Source: Saccharospirillaceae bacterium (GTDB taxonomy: Bacteria > Pseudomonadota > Gammaproteobacteria > Pseudomonadales > Oceanobacteraceae). From it: a DNA stretch of 64,000 nucleotides. The position numbers and the translations under genes are program-made. The notes beneath the pieces are model-generated. The model made no database searches. It was not told where the DNA came from and saw only the letters and a list, made by a program, of their open reading frames with translations. Every line of letters begins with the position of its first letter. Positions within the stretch are counted from its first letter, which is position 1. The stretch lies in assembly GCA_022448365.1 (NCBI GenBank), contig JAKVCS010000003.1, positions 1,488,001 through 1,552,000 on the forward strand. Reading direction: 5' to 3'. Shown here one piece after another: positions 53,351 to 60,866 of the stretch.

Positions 53351-54514
53351 ATGTCAGATGATCAAAATCGTCGTCACTTTCTGAAGTCAATGACAGTGGC
53401 TGGTATTATGCTGCCAGGTCTTGGCTTGAGTACAAGTGCCGGTATTTGGCAAGCGCACAAACAATCCAAACCAGATCAGTATGAGCGCTGGGTCACCGCG
53501 CAGGGCAAAACACCTGAGCAGTACGGTATGGGAGCCATTGGTCCGGTTCAGGCTAATGCCATTAATGTCTCCAGTAATTTCCGCGGTCATGGCATCTGCC
53601 AACACCCCATACTGCAGCACAAAGTTGTCATGGTATCGCGCCGTCCCGGTACGGTTGGCCTGGAAGTGGATTTACTCAGCGGTGAGAGCCAGGAATTTCA
53701 CAGTCCGGCCAATCATCATATGCAGGGGCACGGCGCATTCAGTGCCGATGGCAATTTATTATTCACCAGCGAGTCAGATTTTCAGTCCGGTGCCGGCAAG
53801 ATTATTGTCCGGGATACGCAAAACTATAGCGTTGTTGCTGAATATTCCAGCTACGGCATCGGTCCCCACGAAATTAAGCGCATGCCGGATAACACAACGC
53901 TGGCCGTTGCTAATGGCGGATTGTTAACGCATCCGAAGAGTGGTCGAAAAGTTCTCAATCTTGATTCGATGCGTTCAACTTTGAGTTACATCAACATTAG
54001 TTCCGGCGAGTTAATCAGTGAGCACCGGGTGTCGGAAAATAAGGCCAGTATTCGTCATTTTGATATCGCGAATGATGGTACCGTCGCTTTTGGTATGCAG
54101 GTTCAACGCAGTGCCATGTCGGATAACCATCTGGTACCACTAGCTGGTGTGCATAAGCCCGGAAAAGATATTGAGTTATTGCAGGCGCCGGAAAGCTTAA
54201 CTGTCGCTTTAAACGATTATATGGGCAGTGTTGCTATCGATTCCCACAATCGCCTGGCAGCCTTTACCAGTCCTCGTGGAGACCTGGCCATGTTCTGGCA
54301 TTTGGACGATTTGTCATTACAGGGATACCACAAATTCCACGACGTATGTGGCCTGGCTTTAAATGTCAGTGGCAGCCATTTTGTGCTATCCAATTCGGCT
54401 GGCAAATTACGTCAGATAGATACCAAAACGCTTCAGGAAGATCGCGATCTGCGCCTTGATTTTCCTACCATGGCCTGGGACAACCATATGATGTCCGTAA
54501 GGTTAACCAGTTAA
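53351..54514 (+). CDS. DUF1513 Tat-exported beta-propeller protein
   Basis: 387 aa, AAAGG upstream. A twin-arginine signal (NRRHFLKSMTVAGIMLPGLG) indicates folded export. The body is a seven-bladed-type propeller with HGAFSADGNLLFTSESDF, YGIGPHEIKRMPDNTTLAVA, GVHKP-type loops and CGLALNVSGSHFVLSNSAG, typical of DUF1513. In Pseudomonas and relatives it sits in the same imelysin cluster. Role unknown; association with iron uptake by context. Confidence 0.92.
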   Translation: MSDDQNRRHFLKSMTVAGIMLPGLGLSTSAGIWQAHKQSKPDQYERWVTAQGKTPEQYGMGAIGPVQANAINVSSNFRGHGICQHPILQHKVVMVSRRPGTVGLEVDLLSGESQEFHSPANHHMQGHGAFSADGNLLFTSESDFQSGAGKIIVRDTQNYSVVAEYSSYGIGPHEIKRMPDNTTLAVANGGLLTHPKSGRKVLNLDSMRSTLSYINISSGELISEHRVSENKASIRHFDIANDGTVAFGMQVQRSAMSDNHLVPLAGVHKPGKDIELLQAPESLTVALNDYMGSVAIDSHNRLAAFTSPRGDLAMFWHLDDLSLQGYHKFHDVCGLALNVSGSHFVLSNSAGKLRQIDTKTLQEDRDLRLDFPTMAWDNHMMSVRLTS

Positions 54515-54529
54515 ATATCAGGTAATATT

Positions 54530-55621
54530 ATGTTGAAACATACTTCAAAATTAATTGCGACTGTTACCACCGCGACATTACTTAGTTCTTGTGGTTCTGA
54601 GTCCAGTACCCGAACTACTGAATACTCCGGTCTGAATCAGGCGCTCAGCCAGGTCATTACTCTGGTCGTTGAGCCTGCAGCAACAAATTTTTTAAACCAG
54701 GCCAGACAACTGGATAGCCTCAGTGATGCATTTTGTAGCACAACTACCGAAGCGAATCTGTTAGCGGTCCAAAACCAGTGGAGGGCAACCGCGAAATCCT
54801 GGTACGAATTATTACCCTACAATTTCGGGCCAATGATTAATGACGAAGTCCTGCCTGAATATATCTTTATTGATTCTCTCAGACTGAGAGGTACCAACTA
54901 TACGCAGACAGTGCGTAACGATATTGATTCAATGCTGGCAGCCAGCAGTGCATTAACGGACACAATGTTCACAAATAAGAACTTTCAGTTTGTTGGATTA
55001 CTTGCAACTGAGCTGGCAGTTTTTGAACGCGCAAGTGACCACAATACAGAAATCGGGAATATCCTGTCCGATTTCACCACACAATCACGAAAATGCCAGA
55101 TACTACAGGGCTACACAGGGCAACTTGTGACACGCGCAGAAAATATCTCTAACGGCTGGAGCAGTAACTACCAGAATACCGGCTCAAGTTACCGTAACTT
55201 ATTGCTCAGTGGTGACCTGAACCAGATCGCCGGAGAAGACAGCAGCAGCACCAGTGCAAAGTTAATTACATCAACAAACGAATATATGGATTACGTTCAT
55301 AAACGTACCATTATTAATGATGTGGCGGTGGTATCTGGTTACACCTGGAACCTGATGTTAGCAGGCCTGGAGTCCTTTGAACGAATGGTTGAAGGCAGCG
55401 CAGCTGGTACAACTGAAAGCTTTGCCAATATTCTTGAAAAAAACGCAGCTAATGATTTAACGGTTATCCGTAATAATATTACGACAACCAAAACAGCGAT
55501 CAGCGAGCAAAACGCAACCAACTTCTATGCTGCTACACTGGCGTTGGATGGTAATATTAAACGTGAACTAAAGGATGGTCTGGGTATCGATGTGGGCCTG
55601 AATTTTTCAGACGGTGACTAA
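54530..55621 (+). CDS. Second imelysin-family lipoprotein
   Basis: 363 aa, 15 bp after DUF1513. Lipobox LSSC (Cys about residue 22). Shorter imelysin: WRATAKSWYELLPYNFGPMI, LLATELAVFERA (aligned with the HxxE helix but lacking the first His), and a C-terminal AATLALDGNIKRELKDGLGI. The His of HxxE seems replaced (T-E-L), so metal binding may differ from the first imelysin. Terminator follows. Confidence 0.85.
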   Translation: MLKHTSKLIATVTTATLLSSCGSESSTRTTEYSGLNQALSQVITLVVEPAATNFLNQARQLDSLSDAFCSTTTEANLLAVQNQWRATAKSWYELLPYNFGPMINDEVLPEYIFIDSLRLRGTNYTQTVRNDIDSMLAASSALTDTMFTNKNFQFVGLLATELAVFERASDHNTEIGNILSDFTTQSRKCQILQGYTGQLVTRAENISNGWSSNYQNTGSSYRNLLLSGDLNQIAGEDSSSTSAKLITSTNEYMDYVHKRTIINDVAVVSGYTWNLMLAGLESFERMVEGSAAGTTESFANILEKNAANDLTVIRNNITTTKTAISEQNATNFYAATLALDGNIKRELKDGLGIDVGLNFSDGD

Positions 55622-55646
55622 CATCAGTCTGATTAAAGTCTTCTGA

Positions 55647-55684
55647 AATAACCCGAAACGGCTTGCCGCATCGGGTTATTTTTT
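55647..55684. terminator. Intrinsic terminator between convergent imelysin and polB
   Basis: AATAACCCGA/TCGGGTTATT 10-bp stem enclosing a further CGGCTTGCCG pairing, with TTTTTT on the right and a shorter A-run on the left. Serves chiefly the imelysin operon. Confidence 0.85.
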
Positions 55685-55710
55685 ATCGGTTTTGAAAGAA
55701 TCTCTGCTTA

Positions 55711-58107
55711 TCAGAACAACGTCATCTGTTGCCCTGCCATTTCAGCAAAGCTTTCACCGGTAAAATGAAAAATGGCATCGGCTACCGGCAGCATTTGTTT
55801 TTCCAGATAGTGACTGTAGTCCACGGCAGTATCATCCACCTCGATGGGTTGCGGGCCGTTCTGGCAAATACGATATTCAATCCAGCCACCGCGCTCAGAA
55901 AATCGTGCGGGCAACCCCTGAAGCCGACGCCAGGTTTCCAGTTTAGCCGCCGCCTGGGCATGTGGAGGAATATTCTTCTGATACGCAGCCAGTGGCCGAC
56001 GTAGACGTTTTCGATAAATCAGCTGCTCATCTAATTCACCGGCAATCAGAGCTTTCACCTGTTGTTTGACCCAGTCTTGATATGGCTGTTTAAAAAACAC
56101 CCGGCGGTATAGCTCTTTCTGAAAATTACGGGCTAACAGTGTCCAGTCGGTTCTGACGGCTTCCAGTCCCTTAAAAATCATTTCAGCATCACCTGTCAGG
56201 TGATCTCCAATCAATCCGGCGTAGCGCTTTTTACTGCCGGTCTCTTCGCCACGAATCGACGGCATAAAAAACTGCTGGTAGTGAGTTTCATATTCCATTT
56301 CCAGATAGCTTTGAATACCAAATTCACATTGCAGGCGTTGCTTCCACCAATCATTGAGTTCAATCGCCAGATTTTTACCAATTTCATCCGCCTGTACAGA
56401 GCTAACCGATTGTTTTAACCAAACGAATACGGAATCGGTATCGCCATAAATAACATCATAACCTTGCTGTTCAATCCATTGACTGCTTTCCAGAATAATC
56501 TGGTGTCCACGCTTGGTAATGGAACTGGATAAGCGAGTATCGTAAAAACGACAGCCTTCCGACCCTAGCACGCCGTAACAGGACGCCATAATAACTTTAA
56601 TGGTTTGAGACAAAGGCTGGTTGTTCTGTGCTTTGGCTTGCTCACGCCATTCTCCGAGCTGACGAATAAGATCAGGCAGTACGTTTCTCTCCTTGTGAAA
56701 AATGCCATCAAAGAATCCATTGACTAATTGCTCCTCACTCTCGCCGCACCATTTAGCTTTTAAACCCTCGACTAATCCCATCGGATCGATTTTAAAGGTG
56801 CGGATAATCGACGGATACAGGCTTTTAAAATCCAGAACCAATACGTGCTCAAATAACCCAGGGCGTGAATCCATCACATAGCCACCCGGACTTTTTTGTG
56901 CGTGATAGCCTTCCTCGATATTTGGTGCTACAAATCCCTGACGGTGCAGACGCGGTAGATACAGGTTTTCGAAGGCGGCTACCGAACCCCCCATCCGGTC
57001 CATGGTCAGTCCGGTCATATGACTGCGTTCTATCGCAAAGTTGTAGAGATCGGCTTTTTCGAAAATACGCCACACCAGTTCACAGTCTTTCAGGTTGTAA
57101 TTTGCCAGTGCTTTTTTATCGGTTAAAAACAGGTGCTCAATATCACCTCCACGATCTTCCCCATGAAGCAGCTTACCGTCGCCAAGAAAATGTCCGGCTA
57201 CCGCATCCAACGCAAAACTTTCGAACTGATACGTTGCATTCTTCAACAGATCAATACCATCCAGTACAACTCGACCAGCGATGTGCAGAAAAATCCGGTC
57301 GGTATTAAGTTTGCTGGCACGCCAAGATAAATTTGTCAGGTCACGACCAATAGCAAAGTCGATTTTGTGTTCAATGAACTTTCGCCGTAAAAAACCAAAA
57401 TCAAATTGGATAACGTTCCAGCCGATCATGACATCCGGGTCATAATCCGTGATTATCTCAAGGAAACGTTTTAATAACGTCGCCTCATCAGCAACCATTT
57501 CAAGTTGGTTATCCGACTGCTCAGGCTCACCAATCATGACAACGTGCTGAAAGTCATCAGCGTAAAAGCCAATTGAAAATAACCGGTCAGGCTGTCCGCG
57601 ACGTGGAAAAGAGGTTTCAATATCGATGGATAACGCTTTTAAATCTGGCTGAAAGCGAGTGGGTTTAAAGCGCGCCTGATCAATCTGGCGATAACCCATC
57701 GCGTTGCGCAACTCTCCTGAAATCAATGCAGCGCCATACACAAAGCGCTCCATCAGGAAACGATCGGTTGGGCGAACATCCACTTCACGACAGATAATAC
57801 CCTGTTCGGCAAGCACATCGCGCCAACGGTAAACATAATGATGCGGTAAATAGCAGGCTGCGGCAGGCTGGAAGTCGAACGATTGCATCGCCAGAGCTTC
57901 AACCCGGACGGGCCAGTTCAGCGTATCAGCAACCTGCTGCGCCCTGGCCAGTTGCTGAGCATCGATAAAGCACACCGCTGGTTGTTCGACATCAGTACGC
58001 AGGGGGCCATCTTCGCTTCGCCACCAAAAACTCAGCCGGGTTTGTCCGGTAACCGGGTCCTCGTCCCAGGATGACGTTAATAAAAAGGCAGAAAGCACCG
58101 GACTCAT
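55711..58107 (-). CDS. polB: DNA polymerase II (family B)
   Basis: 798 aa; replication-restart and translesion polymerase, usually SOS-regulated. The 3'-5' exonuclease motif SIDIETSFPRRG (DxE) lies near residue 170. Polymerase motif A is DFKSLYPSIIRTF, the B region KVIMASCYGVLGSEGCRFYD, motif C YGDTDSVFVWL, and KKRYAGLIGD near the thumb. Full length for the family. No clear LexA box was found in the 63 bp before the next gene. Divergent from the pentapeptide gene. Confidence 0.96.
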   Translation of the reverse strand: MSPVLSAFLLTSSWDEDPVTGQTRLSFWWRSEDGPLRTDVEQPAVCFIDAQQLARAQQVADTLNWPVRVEALAMQSFDFQPAAACYLPHHYVYRWRDVLAEQGIICREVDVRPTDRFLMERFVYGAALISGELRNAMGYRQIDQARFKPTRFQPDLKALSIDIETSFPRRGQPDRLFSIGFYADDFQHVVMIGEPEQSDNQLEMVADEATLLKRFLEIITDYDPDVMIGWNVIQFDFGFLRRKFIEHKIDFAIGRDLTNLSWRASKLNTDRIFLHIAGRVVLDGIDLLKNATYQFESFALDAVAGHFLGDGKLLHGEDRGGDIEHLFLTDKKALANYNLKDCELVWRIFEKADLYNFAIERSHMTGLTMDRMGGSVAAFENLYLPRLHRQGFVAPNIEEGYHAQKSPGGYVMDSRPGLFEHVLVLDFKSLYPSIIRTFKIDPMGLVEGLKAKWCGESEEQLVNGFFDGIFHKERNVLPDLIRQLGEWREQAKAQNNQPLSQTIKVIMASCYGVLGSEGCRFYDTRLSSSITKRGHQIILESSQWIEQQGYDVIYGDTDSVFVWLKQSVSSVQADEIGKNLAIELNDWWKQRLQCEFGIQSYLEMEYETHYQQFFMPSIRGEETGSKKRYAGLIGDHLTGDAEMIFKGLEAVRTDWTLLARNFQKELYRRVFFKQPYQDWVKQQVKALIAGELDEQLIYRKRLRRPLAAYQKNIPPHAQAAAKLETWRRLQGLPARFSERGGWIEYRICQNGPQPIEVDDTAVDYSHYLEKQMLPVADAIFHFTGESFAEMAGQQMTLF

Positions 58108-58170
58108 GAATTTGTTTCTATACTGAACATCAGATGGAAAGACCGATCAGTGTAATTAAGGAGAACATGT

Positions 58171-58518
58171 ATGACCACTCCCAGCATCAGCCAGGACCCA
58201 ATGTATCAAATGCTGCGTAACGACGATGTCAGTGGCTTTAACCAGGCAAGGGAACAAGGCCAGCAATGCGATTTGCGCAACTGCGACTTGCGCGGTCTGG
58301 ATTTGCGCAATCTTAATGTCGAAAACATGGATCTGAGTGGTGCCTACCTCCGTGGAGCAGACCTGCGCGGCATCGATTTTCGCAGCTGTATTCTTGATGG
58401 CGCCAGCCTCGCCGACGGAAAAATCAGCGGCTGCTATTTTCCGGTTGAAATTTCAGCGACAGAAATACTTTTATCAGTAACCCATGGTACCCGATTGCGC
58501 CATCCTGTTGAAAAATAG
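58171..58518 (+). CDS. Pentapeptide-repeat protein
   Basis: 115 aa, AAGGAG 8 nt before the ATG. After a 30-residue lead, about 11 pentapeptide units follow (CDLRN CDLRG LDLRN LNVEN MDLSG AYLRG ADLRG IDFRS CILDG ASLAD), predicting a short right-handed quadrilateral beta-helix. Such proteins can mimic DNA or serve structural roles; nothing specific is visible. Single gene. Confidence 0.88.
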   Translation: MTTPSISQDPMYQMLRNDDVSGFNQAREQGQQCDLRNCDLRGLDLRNLNVENMDLSGAYLRGADLRGIDFRSCILDGASLADGKISGCYFPVEISATEILLSVTHGTRLRHPVEK

Positions 58519-58649
58519 GTTTTTTTTACTGCCTGCTGTCGGCTTATGGCAAATAACCTCCGCTTGCAGGTTCAAGCAAGCCAGCTTTTACGGTACATTG
58601 GGCTTAAAACGACTCCACTTCATAGCCAAGAGCACCATGAGGGAAAAGC

Positions 58650-59432
58650 ATGTACTTGCCGGGTAAAACATCCGATGCCGTCGAGCAATTGCTTCACAGA
58701 CTGCGCCAGTTAACCACTGCATTACTGGAAGGCTTTGATCTGCAGCAGGAGCCAATTACCCTCGAAGGGGTCGATAATCTTTATGAGCTGTTCGACAAGG
58801 ACCAACTGTTTTTAGTTCAGGATGGCATGCTGCATTTCTGCAAGAACGGCCAGAACCTGGCAAGCTTTGACGAAGGTGACATCGTTGGCATCTCGACCTC
58901 CTTCGACATGCCCGCGCCAGTCTTGCGATCAGACGAATATGTGCAACTGGTTCCGGTTGATCGTGATCGATTATTGCGACACATCTACTCCGATAAACGG
59001 CGTCAGCATTACTGGAGCCATTTTCTGGTCTGCCAAAATTCCTTATTGCTGGACTACCTGTCAGATATGGCCAAAGACCAGGTTCGCCCAACCGCTGGCT
59101 TTCAGAACATCAGCGAGGGCGAAATCATTATTGCCCAGGGAGATGCAGCTGAGCACGTTTATACCATCATTACCGGCGAAGCGGATGTCTTCGTCGATGA
59201 TGTGAAAGTCGGAGAGATTGGTGAAGAAGAGGTGTTCGGTGCCATGGCTGTGTTCACCAAAGAGCCGCGATCAGCCACAGTGATAGCCCGCACACCTTGC
59301 ACGATCATGGCGGTACCACAGGAAGATTTTATTTTGTTAATAGAAGCTCAACCCCAGGCAGCAGTAAATCTGATTGAAAACCTGGCCCGGCGCATTACTG
59401 CGCTGAATCAGCAGCTGATCGAAAAACACTGA
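58650..59432 (+). CDS. Cyclic-nucleotide-binding-domain protein
   Basis: 260 aa, GAGGGA before the ATG. Two cNMP-binding-like regions: a degenerate one at about 20-110 (LFLVQDGMLHFCKNGQNLAS) and a better one at 150-250 (ISEGEIIIAQGDAAEHVYTI, GEADVFVDDVKVGEIGEEEV, FGAMAVFTKEPRSATVIART, the last matching the PRSA phosphate-binding cassette). No helix-turn-helix, so it is not a CRP-type DNA binder; probably a cAMP or c-di-GMP sensor acting through partners. Terminator follows. Confidence 0.85.
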   Translation: MYLPGKTSDAVEQLLHRLRQLTTALLEGFDLQQEPITLEGVDNLYELFDKDQLFLVQDGMLHFCKNGQNLASFDEGDIVGISTSFDMPAPVLRSDEYVQLVPVDRDRLLRHIYSDKRRQHYWSHFLVCQNSLLLDYLSDMAKDQVRPTAGFQNISEGEIIIAQGDAAEHVYTIITGEADVFVDDVKVGEIGEEEVFGAMAVFTKEPRSATVIARTPCTIMAVPQEDFILLIEAQPQAAVNLIENLARRITALNQQLIEKH

Positions 59433-59450
59433 CTTGCACTACCCGTTTTT

Positions 59451-59477
59451 AAAGCCCGCCTTCGGCGGGCTTTTTTG
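59451..59477 (+). terminator. Intrinsic terminator after the cNMP-binding gene
   Basis: GCCCGCC-TTC-GGCGGGC flanked by AAA and TTTTTT. Strong and textbook; isolates the sRNA array from upstream transcription. Confidence 0.9.
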
Positions 59478-59536
59478 TGCAAAAAAGCCGTGATCTCGGT
59501 AAAAATGTACCTTTTTACGCCATTGCTAAAAATAAA

Positions 59537-59577
59537 TGAGAATCACTATTGATTTCATTAGTGAGAATCACTATTGT
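59537..59577 (+). promoter_or_regulatory. sRNA copy 1 promoter with two Fur-like boxes
   Basis: TGAGAATCACTATTG occurs twice (59537-59551 and 59562-59576), each Fur-like. The promoter is TTGATT (59549-59554), 17 bp, TATTGT (59572-59577), so the second box fills the spacer and -10. Transcription would begin near 59584. Confidence 0.65.
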
Positions 59578-59583
59578 TTGCAT

Positions 59584-59704
59584 ATCGGCGTTAGAGATAG
59601 CGCTGAAGTTCACATCCAGACTCATCATCCGGATGGTGATCTCTCTCATCAAGCTAATCACGGTTGCTTGCCCCTCTCTCTTCGGAGATGAGGGGCGTTT
59701 TTTT
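59584..59704 (+). ncRNA. Fur-controlled sRNA candidate, copy 1
   Basis: About 121 nt, the most divergent copy. The 5' hairpin GGCGUU-AGAGAU-AGCGCU (59587-59604) has a 6-bp stem and loop AGAGAU. A second hairpin lies at CATCA-TCCGGA-TGGTG. An open stretch AUCUCUCUCAUCAAGCUAAU then CACGG follows. It ends in the terminator CCCCTCTCTC-TTCG-GAGATGAGGGG with seven Ts (59698-59704). No ORF with a ribosome site. Layout matches trans-acting, Hfq-type sRNAs: 5' structure, unpaired seed, terminator with U-tail. Confidence 0.75.
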
Positions 59705-59827
59705 ATCTTCAGTTCACAGAATCACACTTTCTTTTCGCCAGTCTGTATATGGTCGTCTTCTTTCTCAGTATTTTCAGTTTTTCGAGATGGTTAATTAACA
59801 AACAACCATCACTCTTTAGAACCTTTT

Positions 59828-59880
59828 TAATAATATTTCTCATTTAATCCTTGCAACTTAAATGATAATGGTTATTATTT
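59828..59880 (+). promoter_or_regulatory. sRNA copy 2 promoter with Fur-like operator
   Basis: -35 TTGCAA (59851-59856), 16 bp, -10 TATTAT (59873-59878). The Fur-like box TGATAATGGTTATTA (59863-59877, 13 of 15 to the 7-1-7 consensus) covers the spacer and -10. A weaker box (TAATAATATTTCTCA, 59828-59842) precedes the -35. Confidence 0.75.
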
Positions 59881-59884
59881 GCAT

Positions 59885-60006
59885 GTCGGAGCCAGAGATG
59901 GCATCGGTGTTCAGCATCCTGACTCATCATCTGGATGGTGATCTCTCTCATCAAGCTAATCACGGTTGTTTGCCCCTCTCTCTTCGGAGATGAGGGGCGT
60001 TTTTTT
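59885..60006 (+). ncRNA. Fur-controlled sRNA candidate, copy 2
   Basis: About 122 nt. It differs from copies 3 and 4 only in the first ten bases (TCGGAGCC against TCGACGCC). Hairpin 1 is GCC-AGAGAU-GGC, then CATCA-TCTGGA-TGGTG, the same open segment as the other copies, and the same UUCG-loop terminator ending at 60006. No coding potential seen. Confidence 0.75.
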
Positions 60007-60104
60007 GTCTGTCATTCACGTAATTTTTGATTCAAAACAAGGACGTCTGTAGCAACTTTCAAGCTGGTTGATAATTAACCACCTGTAAGTTCCAATGATT
60101 CATT

Positions 60105-60156
60105 CGAGAATATTTCTCATTTAAAACTTGCAACTTAAATGATAATGGTTATTATT
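60105..60156 (+). promoter_or_regulatory. sRNA copy 3 promoter with tandem Fur-like boxes
   Basis: Distal box CGAGAATATTTCTCA (60105-60119), -35 TTGCAA (60128-60133), proximal box TGATAATGGTTATTA (60140-60154), -10 TATTAT (60150-60155). Both boxes match the Fur consensus at about 13 of 15 positions when G is allowed at the fourth base of the distal one. Confidence 0.78.
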
Positions 60157-60161
60157 TACAT

Positions 60162-60283
60162 ATCGACGCCAGAGATGGCATCGGTGTTCAGCATCCTGAC
60201 TCATCATCTGGATGGTGATCTCTCTCATCAAGCTAATCACGGTTGTTTGCCCCTCTCTCTTCGGAGATGAGGGGCGTTTTTTT
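60162..60283 (+). ncRNA. Fur-controlled sRNA candidate, copy 3
   Basis: About 122 nt; reference copy. Hairpin 1 loop AGAGAU at 60171-60176 (GCC/GGC stem, extended by GA/UC across a mismatch). Hairpin 2 at 60202-60217. The AUCUCU at 60218-60223 is complementary to the loop. Open conserved region to about 60249. UUCG terminator ending at 60283. Identical in RNA sequence to copy 4. Confidence 0.78.
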
Positions 60284-60381
60284 GTCTGTCATTCACGTAA
60301 TTTTTGATTCAAAACAAGGACGTCTGTAGCAACTTTCAAGCTGGTTGATAATTAACCACCTGTAAGTTCCAATGATTCATT

Positions 60382-60433
60382 CGAGAATATTTCTCATTTA
60401 AAACTTGCAACTTAAATGATAATGGTTATTATT
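60382..60433 (+). promoter_or_regulatory. sRNA copy 4 promoter with tandem Fur-like boxes
   Basis: Same elements as copy 3 shifted by exactly 277 bp: boxes 60382-60396 and 60417-60431, -35 TTGCAA 60405-60410, -10 TATTAT 60427-60432. Confidence 0.78.
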
Positions 60434-60438
60434 TACAT

Positions 60439-60560
60439 ATCGACGCCAGAGATGGCATCGGTGTTCAGCATCCTGACTCATCATCTGGATGGTGATCTCT
60501 CTCATCAAGCTAATCACGGTTGTTTGCCCCTCTCTCTTCGGAGATGAGGGGCGTTTTTTT
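60439..60560 (+). ncRNA. Fur-controlled sRNA candidate, copy 4
   Basis: About 122 nt, identical to copy 3 throughout the RNA. The spacer downstream diverges from that after copies 2 and 3, starting at 60588. Terminator ends at 60560. Confidence 0.78.
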
Positions 60561-60658
60561 GTCTGTCATTCACGTAATTTTTGATTCGAAACAAGAACAC
60601 CTCTGGTAACCTTCAGATTGATCAACAATCAACCAATTGTAAGTTCCAACGATTCATT

Positions 60659-60710
60659 CGAGAATATTTCGCATTTAATGCTTGCAACTCAAATGATAAT
60701 GGTTATTATT
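60659..60710 (+). promoter_or_regulatory. sRNA copy 5 promoter with tandem Fur-like boxes
   Basis: Boxes CGAGAATATTTCGCA (60659-60673, one change from copy 3) and TGATAATGGTTATTA (60694-60708). -35 TTGCAA 60682-60687, -10 TATTAT 60704-60709. Confidence 0.75.
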
Positions 60711-60715
60711 TACAT

Positions 60716-60838
60716 ATCGACGCCAGAGATGGCATCGGTGTTCAGCATCCCGACTCATCATCTGGATGGTGATCTCTCTCATCAAGCTAATCACGGTTGC
60801 TTTGCCCCTCTCTCCTCGGAGATGAGGGGCGCTTTTTT
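60716..60838 (+). ncRNA. Fur-controlled sRNA candidate, copy 5
   Basis: About 123 nt. Few differences from copies 3 and 4: a CC for CT in CATCCCGACTC, an extra base in GGTTGCTTTGCCCC, and CTCCTCGGAG in the terminator loop arm. The loop AGAGAU, hairpin 2 and the open segment are unchanged. Ends 29 bp before the 3' end of the convergent ABC ATPase gene. Confidence 0.75.
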
Positions 60839-60866
60839 ATCTGCCTTAGGCACATCTCGATCCAGA

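Noticed and set aside
58108-58170. LexA box controlling polB
   Set aside because: polB is SOS-regulated in E. coli, but no CTGT-N8-ACAG match was found in this short divergent gap.
59537-60838. Tandem repeats considered as a CRISPR array or transposon repeats
   Set aside because: Units are about 277 bp with promoters and terminators; there are no short 25-40 bp repeats with unique spacers, no cas genes and no terminal inverted repeats or transposase.
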